Shown piece by piece: positions 28,713 through 38,299 of a DNA stretch of 64,000 nucleotides (positions are counted from its first letter, which is position 1; every line of letters starts with the position of its first letter). Source of the DNA: Clostridium sp. BSD9I1. Lineage in GTDB: Bacteria > Bacillota > Clostridia > Clostridiales > Clostridiaceae. A program made the translations under genes and the position numbers. The stretch spans positions 186,001 through 250,000 of the forward strand of contig NZ_FYAM01000004.1 in assembly GCF_900185645.1 (NCBI RefSeq), written 5' to 3'. The notes under the pieces are model-generated. The model was not told the origin of the DNA, did not search any database, and saw only the letters and a list, made by a program, of their open reading frames with translations.

Positions 28713-29781
28713 TCTTCTAACCTACAACCAATTTTCAAAGATTATGATTTTTAGTTGTATAACTATATCAATATTAAGTCTTCCTAACGATGTTGTCGGT
28801 GCGGCGAAACAGGATGGATGGATATCTGTGCTTTTAGGAGGAATATATCTTTTCTATATAATTATTGGTGCCTTATATATAGCACATAATTATCCTAATG
28901 AGAATATTTTAATTTTAAATCGAAAGTTTTTTGGAAAGTTCTTTGGAAGTATTCTCAATATAGTACAATTATTTATTTACGTAGTTTATATAGTTTCAGA
29001 AGTATCAGGTATAAGCAACTTTTTAAGAGTATATATTGTTGATTTTTTATCAAGTTTTCGTGTTATGTTTCTATATATTGTTATAGCTGCTTTGTGTTCT
29101 TATAAAGGATTAAAAGCCATCGGAAGAATAAGTGAAATTGTATTTTATAATATAATCTTATCGATATCCATTGGAATAATTGCATTAGTAAAAGGTAGTA
29201 TTCTAAATGTAATGCCTGTATTTGGAAGCGGATTCGTAAATATTGTAAAAGGTGTAAAGGGTGGAATTTATGCATATCTAGGTATTGAAATTGTTTTGCT
29301 ACTGTATCCGTACATTAATGATAAAAATAAACTTAAAACTGCTTGTATACGATCGGCTACGCTAATATGCCTAAGCTATACTTGGGTAACATTTGCAACA
29401 ATATTTTATCTCGGTCATACGTTTATACCTAAAGCTATATGGTCTTCTTTATATATTATTGAAAGCTTGAGGCTTCCGATAATAAATAACTTTAGATTTA
29501 TTTTGATGTTTTTATGGATATTTGTATCACTTACAGCTGTTACTGTAAATTATTATGCTTGTGAATTAATAATAAAAGATTTATTAAAAAAACTCAAGAG
29601 AAATGTATTTTATTTTTTATCAGTGCCACTAATGCTTTATGTTTCTATGTTGTTAAGTGAAGAAATAGAAAGAAGGGAGATTATATACCCACTAGCTAGT
29701 ATCATATGTATATTTAATGTTTTATACGTACTGCTAATGGTTTTAATAGTTTATTTTAAGAAGGAAAAAGCCTATGAATAA
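28693..29781 (+). CDS. Spore germinant receptor subunit B (GerAB/APC-type permease fold)
   Basis: Integral membrane subunit related to amino-acid transporters and thought to bind the germinant. 362 residues with about ten helices: helix 1 around 14-34 (ISILSLPNDVVGAA), then 42-62, 83-103, 113-133, 145-165, 185-205, 220-240, 270-290, 305-325, 335-355. Preceded by AAGGAG and overlapping the A subunit by 20 bases and the C subunit by 8, so coupled translation is likely. A second B gene lies at 30880. Confidence 0.93.
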   Translation: MNKVENNLLTYNQFSKIMIFSCITISILSLPNDVVGAAKQDGWISVLLGGIYLFYIIIGALYIAHNYPNENILILNRKFFGKFFGSILNIVQLFIYVVYIVSEVSGISNFLRVYIVDFLSSFRVMFLYIVIAALCSYKGLKAIGRISEIVFYNIILSISIGIIALVKGSILNVMPVFGSGFVNIVKGVKGGIYAYLGIEIVLLLYPYINDKNKLKTACIRSATLICLSYTWVTFATIFYLGHTFIPKAIWSSLYIIESLRLPIINNFRFILMFLWIFVSLTAVTVNYYACELIIKDLLKKLKRNVFYFLSVPLMLYVSMLLSEEIERREIIYPLASIICIFNVLYVLLMVLIVYFKKEKAYE

Positions 29782-30880
29782 GATGATTATTTTTTGTTCA
29801 ATTCTAATGTTTATTTTATTTACAACTATTGGAGGTGAACCACAAAGAGAGGCGGCTGAAGATTTAAGTATACCAGCTGGTGTTGGGATTGATATAGAAA
29901 AAAAGGGATTCGATAATATATCCTATAAAATTTCCATAAGTTCGTATGTCTTTGAAGAAGAAAAAACAATCAGTAGAGTAACTACTGGAAGCAAAGAATC
30001 TATTGGACAAAGCAGACAAAACAGGCAGTTGGAAATAGATAAAAGATTTCTTATTGGTCTTGAAAAGACAGATATAATAAGTGAGGAATATGCAACAGAG
30101 GGGATAAGAAACTTATTGGATATACTTTTCAATAATCCTGATGCTAATGATACTGCTTTGGTTGCCGTGTGCAGGGGAGATGCAAAAACTATACTAGAAT
30201 ATCCCATTGCCGGATATCCTAGTTCTGCAGATTACATAGAAGGTATGATTAAAAATTCCAAAGCGTTTAATTTTTTTACTAATAACTATAAAATAATTGA
30301 CATTTTTGTACGCCTTGATTCTGAAGGGCGAAGTTTTACTGTTCCATATCTTGTTCTGACAAACGAGGGACTTAAAATAGAAGGTCTGGCCTTGTTTAAG
30401 AGTGATAAAATGATAGGGAAAGTTGGAATCGATGATGCCAAGGTATTAAATATGTTAAGTGATGGCAGTGGAAAAGGTGTAATAACGGTAAAGAAAAGTT
30501 CAAAGGAGTATGCTGATTATTATGCAGAGTGTAAAAGGAAAGTAAAGTGTGAAAGAGAAAATGGGAAATACAATTTTAATATTAGCCTGAAGCTAAAGGG
30601 AGAAATCATCGCAAATGAACTAAATAGAAAGGTATTTGAAAATGAAGAGGAGAAAAGCAAACTTGAAAAAGAAATAGAGAGACAGATTGAAGAAAGATGT
30701 AACAAATTCTTAAAATTAATGCAGGAAGAATATAAGATAGATTTTCTAGAATTAGGGAGAATAGCGGCGGCTAAGTATGGAAGAGATACAGGAACTGATT
30801 GGAATGAAGAAGTATCAAATTCAAATATAAAGGTAGAAGTTAAGGCAAAAATTGAAAGACAAGGGAGAGGGGATTATTAG
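29774..30880 (+). CDS. Spore germinant receptor subunit C (Ger(x)C family), no lipobox Cys
   Basis: 368 residues. N-terminal hydrophobic segment (4-20) and then the Ger(x)C pattern GVGIDIEKKG, VTTGSKESIGQSRQNRQLEID, EGMIKNSKAFNFF, LTNEGLKIEGLALFKSDKM, and the C-terminal domain with LELGRIAAAKYGRD. In the family the signal ends in a lipobox Cys (LxGC) followed by W-D-x-R-E. Here the site reads TTIGGEPQREAAED, so no lipidation Cys exists; the protein should stay anchored by its N-terminal helix. Ends by sharing one base with the next B gene. Confidence 0.9.
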   Translation: MNKMIIFCSILMFILFTTIGGEPQREAAEDLSIPAGVGIDIEKKGFDNISYKISISSYVFEEEKTISRVTTGSKESIGQSRQNRQLEIDKRFLIGLEKTDIISEEYATEGIRNLLDILFNNPDANDTALVAVCRGDAKTILEYPIAGYPSSADYIEGMIKNSKAFNFFTNNYKIIDIFVRLDSEGRSFTVPYLVLTNEGLKIEGLALFKSDKMIGKVGIDDAKVLNMLSDGSGKGVITVKKSSKEYADYYAECKRKVKCERENGKYNFNISLKLKGEIIANELNRKVFENEEEKSKLEKEIERQIEERCNKFLKLMQEEYKIDFLELGRIAAAKYGRDTGTDWNEEVSNSNIKVEVKAKIERQGRGDY

Positions 30881-31974
30881 TGAATAGAGAACAAAATAAC
30901 TTCCTTGTACCTTCAGAAGCAATGTATATTTTAGTGGGAACTATGGTAGGAATCGGTATTTTTAGCTTATCTAATACACTAGTAAAAGATGTTCATGAGG
31001 ATGCGTGGATAAGTGCAGCTTTAGGAGGCATATATCCACTATATGTAGGCTGTATAGGTATATATATGATTAAAAAGCATCCATCGGAGAACATTTTAGA
31101 CTTAAGCAAGAGGTATATGGGGAAGGTAATAGGAACATTACTTAATATACTTTTTCTAGTTTTTTTTATCTTGAATACATGTTTTGTTATATCAGAGTTT
31201 AGTATTATATATCAAGTATATGCTACAGCATTTTTAACTCCTTTAAGGATTATAGGCATAACAACTTTGATGTCTGCAGTTACTGCCTATAGGGGATTAA
31301 AAGTAGTAGGCAGGGTAAATACTGTAGCTTTTTATGTAACTATGATTTTGTTGCTAGAAACATTTGCAGCATTAAGGAAAGGAAGCCACTTGAACTTAAT
31401 GCCTGTATTTGATGCAGGTATTATTAATATAGTAAAGAGCTCAAAAGATGCGGTATTTTCATACTCGGGGTTAGAAATATTATTTATTATATATCCATAT
31501 GTGAAAAATAACTCAAGGATGAGCAAAGAAATAACAAAGGCCACAAGTATAGCAGTACTAATCTATACCTTAACTACAGCAGTAACAATATATTACTTAA
31601 GTGCAGATATTGTAGAAAAGTCATATTGGCCATTGATCACTGCAAGTGAAAGTTTAAGGTTAACTGTTATTAATAATTTCAGAATTATCTTTGCATTTTT
31701 TTGGATTTTTGTAGCTTTAAAAAGTTCAACAAATTATTATTTTGCTTCTGCATTTATATGCGGAAATATATTCCATAAAGTAAAAAGAAAAAATATAATA
31801 GGTGTTTTATATTTAATAATTGTATCAATTACTTTAGTAATTGGAGAATCTACAGTTAGGAACAAAGTAATAGGCATGGTAATAGGTAAAATAACTATAT
31901 TTAATTTAATTTATATAACAACAGTAGCATTTTTTATATTTATAAAGAAGGGTGTTAAAGATGAAACTAACTAG
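30880..31974 (+). CDS. Second spore germinant receptor subunit B
   Basis: 364 residues, same ten-helix permease fold as the B gene at 28693, and visibly paralogous to it: both have DAWIS/DGWIS-SALGGIYPLY-like text after helix 1, the segment LKVVGR/LKAIGR with GLK before it, and SESLRL followed by INNFR late in the protein. Starts with GTG that overlaps the stop of the preceding C gene by one base; GAGAGGGGATTA is the ribosome site. Two different B subunits beside one A subunit suggest alternative receptor complexes or wider germinant range. Confidence 0.91.
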   Translation: MNREQNNFLVPSEAMYILVGTMVGIGIFSLSNTLVKDVHEDAWISAALGGIYPLYVGCIGIYMIKKHPSENILDLSKRYMGKVIGTLLNILFLVFFILNTCFVISEFSIIYQVYATAFLTPLRIIGITTLMSAVTAYRGLKVVGRVNTVAFYVTMILLLETFAALRKGSHLNLMPVFDAGIINIVKSSKDAVFSYSGLEILFIIYPYVKNNSRMSKEITKATSIAVLIYTLTTAVTIYYLSADIVEKSYWPLITASESLRLTVINNFRIIFAFFWIFVALKSSTNYYFASAFICGNIFHKVKRKNIIGVLYLIIVSITLVIGESTVRNKVIGMVIGKITIFNLIYITTVAFFIFIKKGVKDETN

Positions 31975-33076
31975 AATTAAAAAAATATCTCATATTTTAT
32001 TAATTATTAGTTTAGTGAGCTTATTTATAGTAATATCAGAAGTTGAGCCAGCTGAACAGATGGATGTGGAAGTTGCATTGGGTGCTGATCTTGAAAAGAC
32101 AGTTGAGAATGATTATACATATATAATTACAAGAAGCATATATGTGTTTCAAGAAAAAAGGCGTTCAAGCAAAGTAATAACTTCAAAGGGAGAGACTATT
32201 GCAGTAGCAAGAGAAAGCAGACAGCAACTTGCAGATAAGATGGCTATTTCAGGCCTGGAGAAAGTTTACATATTAAATGAAAATTACGCAATACATGGCA
32301 TTGCCTCTAGTATTGACATAATTTTTAAAAATCCACGTGTTAATAATACAGGTATATTTGTAATTTGCAGAAATAGTAGTAAAGACATACTTGAGTACAG
32401 TATACCAGGATATGCAAGCTCAGCAGACTTTGTTGAGGGGATGATTATAAATCAAAGAGGATCAAATTTCTTCCCGGATGAATTTGATGCAGTGAATACT
32501 TTTGTTAGGATGGGCTCTGAGGGAAGAAGTGTTGTGCTTCCTTATATTGAGCTTACAAAGGAAGGGATTGTGATTACTGGAGAAGCCTTATTTAATGGAG
32601 ATAAAATGTCATCAAAAATCGATATGAAAGACTCAAGAATACTGAACATACTTAAATACAATAATGTTAAGGGAATAATCACATTACAAGAAAATTCAAA
32701 AGAATACATAGATATTTCTGCAAAAACAAAGAAGAAAGTTAGATGCTTTAAGGAAGATGATAAATATAATTTTATTATTGATTTAAACCTAAAGGGGGAA
32801 GTTGTCTCTAATACACTATATAATAATCTGCTAGAAAGTTCTAATTCTAGAAAAGAGTTTGAGAATACTATGAAAAAGCAAGTAGAAAAAGAGTGTAGTG
32901 AATTTATAGATAAAATGAAGAATCAACTTAAGATAGATTGTCTTGACCTTGGAAGAGTAGCAGCAGCTAAATATGGAAGAAGAATGGGAAATGATTGGAA
33001 TAAAATAATTTCAGAATCAAATATACAGGTCAATGTAACGGTAAAAGTTGATAAATATGGGAGAGGAGATTTTTAA
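31961..33076 (+). CDS. Second spore germinant receptor subunit C, no lipobox Cys
   Basis: 371 residues from the ATG at 31961; a GTG at 31952 is possible but closer to the ribosome site GAAGGG. Paralogue of the C gene at 29774: LGADLEKTVEND, VITSKGETIAVARESRQQ, EGMIINQRGSNFF, LTKEGIVITGEALFNGDKM, LDLGRVAAAKYGRRMGNDWN. The hydrophobic N-terminus (about 10-29) runs into VISEVEPAEQMDVE without any Cys, so it is also not a lipoprotein. Overlaps the second B gene by 14 bases. The cluster order A-B-C-B-C points to duplication of a B-C pair. Confidence 0.9.
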   Translation: MKLTRIKKISHILLIISLVSLFIVISEVEPAEQMDVEVALGADLEKTVENDYTYIITRSIYVFQEKRRSSKVITSKGETIAVARESRQQLADKMAISGLEKVYILNENYAIHGIASSIDIIFKNPRVNNTGIFVICRNSSKDILEYSIPGYASSADFVEGMIINQRGSNFFPDEFDAVNTFVRMGSEGRSVVLPYIELTKEGIVITGEALFNGDKMSSKIDMKDSRILNILKYNNVKGIITLQENSKEYIDISAKTKKKVRCFKEDDKYNFIIDLNLKGEVVSNTLYNNLLESSNSRKEFENTMKKQVEKECSEFIDKMKNQLKIDCLDLGRVAAAKYGRRMGNDWNKIISESNIQVNVTVKVDKYGRGDF

Positions 33077-33381
33077 ATAAAGCAGATTTCTAAATTAAAA
33101 AGTGCTAAAGTTCTAGTTTCTCATGACGATTATGTAAAATATGAATCGAATAAAGAAGAAAAATGTAGAAAAAATATAACTTAAGAATTACTTAAGAAAT
33201 AATTTATTTTAATATAATATTTGTGTGATAGACTTGTCTTACTAAATTTTAGCATAATTTTTTATAAACTATTAAATATTAAGTGAATAGTACCTAATGT
33301 ATACAATTACTATGTAGCAATTAATAAGTATAAATGTAATTAAAGAAGAATAAAAAGCATTAAAGCGGGGGGCAAGCGGCA
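33077..33381. other. 305-base gap before the membrane chemoreceptor
   Basis: No gene and no clear terminator seen after the ger cluster. A TATAAT at 33213-33218 has no good -35 at 17 bases; just upstream, CTTAAGAA occurs twice in tandem (33179-33200), a possible regulatory site. Otherwise plain AT-rich sequence. Confidence 0.4.
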
Positions 33382-35073
33382 ATGAATAAACTTGGAGTGA
33401 AGATTCTAAAAGTAATAGGGGCAATATCAATTAGTTCTATGATTATATTAATAATTTTGAATACAGTCATTTTTAAAATGGAATTTTCTAGGTTGCAAGA
33501 TGATGCTAAAAATTCTGTTATCGAAGCTACTAAAAATATCGATGGGGACAAATTAGAAAAGGTAATTAGTAGTAAGTCAATGGATATTCCTGAATATAAA
33601 GAAATTCAGGACGGATTGATAAGGTTTAAGAACGATAAAGATATAAAATATGCTTATACAATGGCTAAAGGATCAGATAATAATGCATACTTTGCAGTGG
33701 ATGGTTCCTTGGTTAATACAAGTAAACTTGGTGAAAAGTATACTTTAGGAAAAGAAATACAAAGCGCGCTAAATGGACAAGCGGTTCATACTGAAAAGCC
33801 TATCACCGATACATATGGAGTATTTATACAAGCTTATGCACCAATAAAAAATTCGGCTGGTAAAATAATTGCTGTTGTTGGTGTTGATAAGGATGTATCT
33901 ACATTTATAAATATTAGAACAAGACTTTTAATATCTATAGTAGTAGCATCAATAGTTATTATAATTTTATCTATATTAACTAGTATCTTATTTTCTAAAA
34001 AAATAACTTCAAACGCTGAAAAGATTAAGTATACATTAAATAAGATATCAGAAGGTGATTTAACAATTGGCTTAAGCATAAAAAGTAAGGATGAATTTGA
34101 AGGAATTGCTGAGTCTATAAATGACTTAACATGTAAGTTTCGAAACTCTATGATGATTGTTAAGGATACGTCAAACAGTGTAGTAGAACATTCGGAAAAG
34201 TTATCTGCTGTAGCTGAAGAGATGACATCAGCATCTGAAGATGTTGCTAATTCTGTTCAAGAAGTGGCTAATAGTGCAGTTCATCAGGCAGAAGAGTTTG
34301 AGCATATAAGCAGCACATTAAATGGTTTTAGTTATAAGATACATGAGGTAACAGAAGCAGTTGATGAAGTTAACAATAAAATAGATTTGATTAATTCTAA
34401 AGCTAAGGTAAGTAATCAGGGGCTTGAAGTTTTGCAAGGGGCATTAGAGGAAATAGTTTTATCTTTTAATAATGTAAGCGAAAAAATAAAAGGTTTTAGT
34501 AAGCAATTATTACAAATAAACGAAATTACAAACTTAATAAATATTATTGCAGATCAAACTAATCTCATTGCTTTAAATGCCTCTATTGAGGCAGCTCGGG
34601 CAGGAGAGTTTGGGAGGGGGTTTACAGTAGTAGCAGAGGAAATCAGAAAGTTGGCAGAACAATCTAAAGAATCCTCTGCAAATATTAATAGTTTAATAAA
34701 AAGTGTATCGAGAGAAAGTAAATTAGTAACTGATATTTCTGAGAGCATGAATAATAGGTTAAATGAAGAAATGAATATTATTACTAAGTCACTAGATTCA
34801 TTTAAAGATATAATGATTAATATAGAAAATGTTTTTCCTCAAATCGGAATAATTGCTGGTAATATCAATACTATAGATGAAGAAAAAGCAAGAATAGTAA
34901 ATCATATTGAGGGAGCTATTCAAAAATCAGGAGACATTTCAGCAGCTACAGAAGAAATTTCAGCATCTGCTGAAGAATCAAGTGCTTCTTCACAAGAGGT
35001 GGCATTATCATCAGAAAGTTTAAATATGAAAGCACAGGATATGATTAACTCTATAAATCAGTTTAAGATTTAA
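33382..35073 (+). CDS. Membrane methyl-accepting chemotaxis protein with extracellular sensor domain
   Basis: 563 residues. Helix 1 at about 10-31, extracellular region about 32-178 with Cache-like features ([19 protein letters not shown] and [20 protein letters not shown]), helix 2 at 180-202, HAMP (about 203-258; [20 protein letters not shown]), then methylation helices and the signalling tip [20 protein letters not shown] near 390-410, followed by a C-terminal [19 protein letters not shown] methylation region. Ligand unknown. Start ATG preceded by GCGGGGGGCAAGCGG, a weak site. Transcribed alone. Confidence 0.93.
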   Translation: MNKLGVKILKVIGAISISSMIILIILNTVIFKMEFSRLQDDAKNSVIEATKNIDGDKLEKVISSKSMDIPEYKEIQDGLIRFKNDKDIKYAYTMAKGSDNNAYFAVDGSLVNTSKLGEKYTLGKEIQSALNGQAVHTEKPITDTYGVFIQAYAPIKNSAGKIIAVVGVDKDVSTFINIRTRLLISIVVASIVIIILSILTSILFSKKITSNAEKIKYTLNKISEGDLTIGLSIKSKDEFEGIAESINDLTCKFRNSMMIVKDTSNSVVEHSEKLSAVAEEMTSASEDVANSVQEVANSAVHQAEEFEHISSTLNGFSYKIHEVTEAVDEVNNKIDLINSKAKVSNQGLEVLQGALEEIVLSFNNVSEKIKGFSKQLLQINEITNLINIIADQTNLIALNASIEAARAGEFGRGFTVVAEEIRKLAEQSKESSANINSLIKSVSRESKLVTDISESMNNRLNEEMNIITKSLDSFKDIMINIENVFPQIGIIAGNINTIDEEKARIVNHIEGAIQKSGDISAATEEISASAEESSASSQEVALSSESLNMKAQDMINSINQFKI

Positions 35074-35105
35074 GCGTTAAATGTCTTAAAGTTAAGTTTA
35101 GAAAT

Positions 35106-35144
35106 AAATAAACCATTGGGCACTCGGTGTATGATGGTTTATTT
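35106..35144 (+). terminator. Terminator after the chemoreceptor
   Basis: AAATAAACCAT (35106-35116) and ATGGTTTATTT (35134-35144), perfect 11-base arms; no long T-run follows. Confidence 0.65.
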
Positions 35145-35246
35145 GCGCTTATTAGAATTTCTACTCAATAATTTAATTTAAATTTACTTTAAGGTTTGTA
35201 TGTTATAATTGGCTTACAGTTGAAAAATAAGGGGTGTGATAGATTT

Positions 35247-35918
35247 ATGAAATTACTTTTAGTTGAAGATGAGAAGCAATTATCAGAAGCTTTAACTCAA
35301 ATTTTAAAAAAAAATAAATATTTAGTTGATGCAGTTTTTAATGGAGAAGATGGGCTTGATTATGCTTTAACAGATATTTACGATGTAATAATTTTAGATA
35401 TAATGATTCCGAAACTAAATGGATTAGAAGTATTAAAAAAAATAAGAGAAGAAGATATATCCACACCTGTGATTTTACTCACTGCTAAAGGGCAAGTGTC
35501 TGATAAGGTAAGGGGATTAGATCTTGGTGCAGATGATTATCTGCCAAAACCTTTTGAACCGGAGGAACTTTTAGCAAGACTTAGGGCACTTTGTAGAAGA
35601 AAGGGAGAAATTATAAATGATAATATACTAAGCTTTTTAGATTTTTCTCTTAATTTATCAACTTATATACTAGAAAGCAAAAGTGGTAATGTGAGGCTTG
35701 CACTTAAAGAAATAGAAATACTTAAATATTTCTTATTAAGACCCCAAAAGGTTGTAAATAAGGAAGAACTTATAACTAAGGTGTGGGGGTTTGAATCTGA
35801 AGCAGAAAATAATAATATTGAGGTATATATATCCTTCATACGTAAAAAATTGAAATATGTCGGATCGGAGGCTAAAATATCTACAATTAGAGGTGTAGGA
35901 TATAAGTTGGAGGAGTAA
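35247..35918 (+). CDS. OmpR-family response regulator
   Basis: 223 residues: receiver domain (1-115; LLLVEDEKQL, phosphorylation Asp51 in ILDIMIPKLNG, LTAKG, Lys in DDYLPKPFEPEEL) and OmpR/PhoB winged-helix DNA-binding domain (about 125-223; LKEIEILKYFLLRPQKVVNKEEL and IRGVGYKLEE). ATG 35247 follows AAGGGGTG. TATAAT at 35204-35209 is a possible -10. The sensor kinase starts 2 bases after its stop. Target genes unknown; the secreted repeat protein downstream of the kinase is a good candidate. Confidence 0.94.
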   Translation: MKLLLVEDEKQLSEALTQILKKNKYLVDAVFNGEDGLDYALTDIYDVIILDIMIPKLNGLEVLKKIREEDISTPVILLTAKGQVSDKVRGLDLGADDYLPKPFEPEELLARLRALCRRKGEIINDNILSFLDFSLNLSTYILESKSGNVRLALKEIEILKYFLLRPQKVVNKEELITKVWGFESEAENNNIEVYISFIRKKLKYVGSEAKISTIRGVGYKLEE

Positions 35919-35920
35919 AT

Positions 35921-37120
35921 ATGTTTAAAGAGTTAAAACATAAATTTGTGATTATAAATATGTCTCTTCTATCCTTCGTTTTTGTAGCCATTTTTACTGT
36001 TATCTATATATTAACTGCAGTAAGCGGAGAGCGTCAAATAAATTTTACCCTTAGAAGAATTATGGATGAGCCTCCAAAGCCATTTAAAGGAGAACCTAGA
36101 ATGGCAACTAGTTTAGTTGTTGATTTGGATAGTAGTGGGAACATAATTAAATCATTTTCTTTTGTGACTATGGAAGAGAATACTATTAAAGAATTAGTTT
36201 CCAAGGCAATGGAATCAAATAAGATGTCTGCAAAGATTAAGTATGGAGACTTTAATTACTCTTTTCTTAAGGGAGAAGGCCCATTTGGTAAAAAAGTAGT
36301 ATTTGTTGATAGAAGTCCTCAACAGGAAAGTCTAAAAAATATTCTAATTATATTTACAATTGCAGGTGGGGCAAGTCTTATCTTATTATATCTAATTAGT
36401 GTGCATTTAGCTAACAGTACAATAAAGCCAATAAAGGAAGCGTTTGAAAAACAACAACAATTTATTGAAGATGCATCACATGAACTTAAAACTCCACTTA
36501 CAATAATAAAAACTAATTTATCTGTAATTTCAGCAAATGAAGATATGGATGTAAAATCTCAAGGAAAGTGGCTTGAATTTATACACTCTCAAACAGAGAG
36601 AATGTCAAATCTAATAAATGATATGCTATCTTTAGCTAAAATAGATTCATTGGAACAACCTTTGTATATTGAAAAATTCGATTTTAGTAAAGTCTTAGAT
36701 GGCGTTCTTCTATCCTTTGAAGCATTTATATTTGAAAGCGATATAGAACTTAAAACAAAGGTGAAAGAAAATATATATTTAAATGGAAATAAGGAAGATA
36801 TTCAGCGATTAGTAACTATTTTAATGGATAATGCGGTCAAAAATACCCCTAAATATGGAAGTATTTCTGTATATCTAAATTACGAAAAAAATAATATACA
36901 GCTAGTAATAAGAAATACTGGATCGGGTATTCCAGCGAAAAGCATTGATAAAATATTTGAAAGGTTTTATCGTGCAGATCCTTCACGTGCTAGGGAAAGT
37001 GGTGGATATGGATTAGGACTTGCAATTGCAAAATCAATTGTAGAAAAGCACCATGGGAAAATATATGTACGAAGCAATGTTAATGTTGACGCATCCTTTA
37101 TTGTTGAATTTCCAAATTAA
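35921..37120 (+). CDS. Sensor histidine kinase
   Basis: 399 residues. Helix 1 at about 11-33, short extracellular region (about 34-138), helix 2 at about 140-162, no clear HAMP, dimerisation/phosphoacceptor domain with His187 in DASHELKTPL, and ATP-binding domain with DNAVKNTP (N box), NTGSGIP (G1), FERFYRADPSR (F box) and GYGLGLAIAKSIVEKH (G2). Pairs with the response regulator directly upstream. The signal is not known; the extracellular domain is too small for a recognised sensor fold. Confidence 0.94.
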   Translation: MFKELKHKFVIINMSLLSFVFVAIFTVIYILTAVSGERQINFTLRRIMDEPPKPFKGEPRMATSLVVDLDSSGNIIKSFSFVTMEENTIKELVSKAMESNKMSAKIKYGDFNYSFLKGEGPFGKKVVFVDRSPQQESLKNILIIFTIAGGASLILLYLISVHLANSTIKPIKEAFEKQQQFIEDASHELKTPLTIIKTNLSVISANEDMDVKSQGKWLEFIHSQTERMSNLINDMLSLAKIDSLEQPLYIEKFDFSKVLDGVLLSFEAFIFESDIELKTKVKENIYLNGNKEDIQRLVTILMDNAVKNTPKYGSISVYLNYEKNNIQLVIRNTGSGIPAKSIDKIFERFYRADPSRARESGGYGLGLAIAKSIVEKHHGKIYVRSNVNVDASFIVEFPN

Positions 37121-37234
37121 AGTTTCAACCTTTAACTAAATCTATAAATAGATGTAACAAAAATGTGTCATTGCTTCTATATAATAAAGACATCAAGGAA
37201 AACAACTACTAAAAACCGAAAGGGGTATAAAAAG

Positions 37235-38059
37235 ATGAGAAGTAAAAAATTAATTGTAAAAGTAATGACAGGATTGATTGCAGCAGGGCTAACTTTATCA
37301 GCAGGAATATCTGCTTCAGCTAAAAGCGAAGATGCAGCAGCAAGTAATGGAAGGCTTACTATAACTCAAGGTAAAGCAGGTAATAAAAAAGTTGTTTTTG
37401 GTGAAAATATAAAGACTAAGTTAGAAAGCCTCGTTGAATCAGGAACAATTACTAAAGAACAATCAAATAAGATTACTGAATTTATAAATGCACAGAAAGA
37501 AGCAAGAAAAGCTGAGATGGAAAAGGTTAAAAATATGACTGTGGAAGAACGTAAGGCATATTTTGAAAGTCAAAAGGATACAAAAAAAACTGATATTTTC
37601 AAAACATTAGTAGATAATGCAGTTATTAGTCAGGATCAGGCGGATAAGATAAAAGCTTCATTCCCACAAGAAAAGCATTCGGGAAAAGGATTTGGTTATA
37701 AAATAAAAATCAACTCTGCAGGCTTAAAAACAACTTTAGATGCCCTAGTAGGATCAGGTAAAATAACACAGGCCAAAGAAGATAAGATAATTAGCTTTAT
37801 GAATGAAAAAAGCCAAACAATGAAAGCTGAAATGGAAAAGGTTAAAAATATGACTGAAGATGAGCGAAAGGCATATTTTCAAAGTAAAAAGGGTACAGAA
37901 AGAATTGATATGTTCAAAGAACTAGTGGATAATGGAACGCTTACACAGACAGAGGTAGATGCAATTAAAGCTGCAATGCCTAAGATGGAAAGAGTAAAAG
38001 ATAAAAAAGAAAAAATAGCTACGGATACAAAGACAACTGGAAACCAGTCTGCAAATTAG
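37235..38059 (+). CDS. Secreted protein with two DUF2680-like repeats
   Basis: 274 residues. Signal peptide (MRSKKLIVKVMTGLIAAGL, cleavage probably after ASA near residue 29), then two repeats of about 100 residues. Each contains TKLESLVESGTITKEQ-type or TTLDALVGSGKITQAK-type text, the shared AEMEKVKNMT followed by ERKAYF, and LVDN-x-xIS/LTQ ending in an IKA helix. Highly charged, helical, no Cys, Lys-rich C-tail. Looks like the DUF2680 group of exported clostridial proteins; function not known. Lies 114 bases after a two-component system and before another, so it may be a target or modulator of them. ATG has AAAGGGGTA upstream. Confidence 0.75.
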   Translation: MRSKKLIVKVMTGLIAAGLTLSAGISASAKSEDAAASNGRLTITQGKAGNKKVVFGENIKTKLESLVESGTITKEQSNKITEFINAQKEARKAEMEKVKNMTVEERKAYFESQKDTKKTDIFKTLVDNAVISQDQADKIKASFPQEKHSGKGFGYKIKINSAGLKTTLDALVGSGKITQAKEDKIISFMNEKSQTMKAEMEKVKNMTEDERKAYFQSKKGTERIDMFKELVDNGTLTQTEVDAIKAAMPKMERVKDKKEKIATDTKTTGNQSAN

Positions 38060-38124
38060 AATATAAACTCTAGTACTTAATGAATAGTTTGAATCCCCCT
38101 TCAAATTATATATAGATAAGTGTG

Positions 38125-38158
38125 AAAGACTCATGAATTTATTTCATGGGTCTTTTTT
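38125..38158 (+). terminator. Intrinsic terminator
   Basis: AAAGACTCATGAA and TTCATGGGTCTTT (one G-T) followed by a T-run; ends the secreted repeat protein transcript. Confidence 0.88.
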
Positions 38159-38299
38159 GTGAAAACTAAGAAGTTAATACAAGTGGTGATAATTGTTATA
38201 ATGCTGTAACAAAGTTAATGTATAATAAAGTATAGAAAAATATAGAAATTCAAAAAATAAAGACGATAAATATATATGTTTTTATTGGAGGGATAAATT

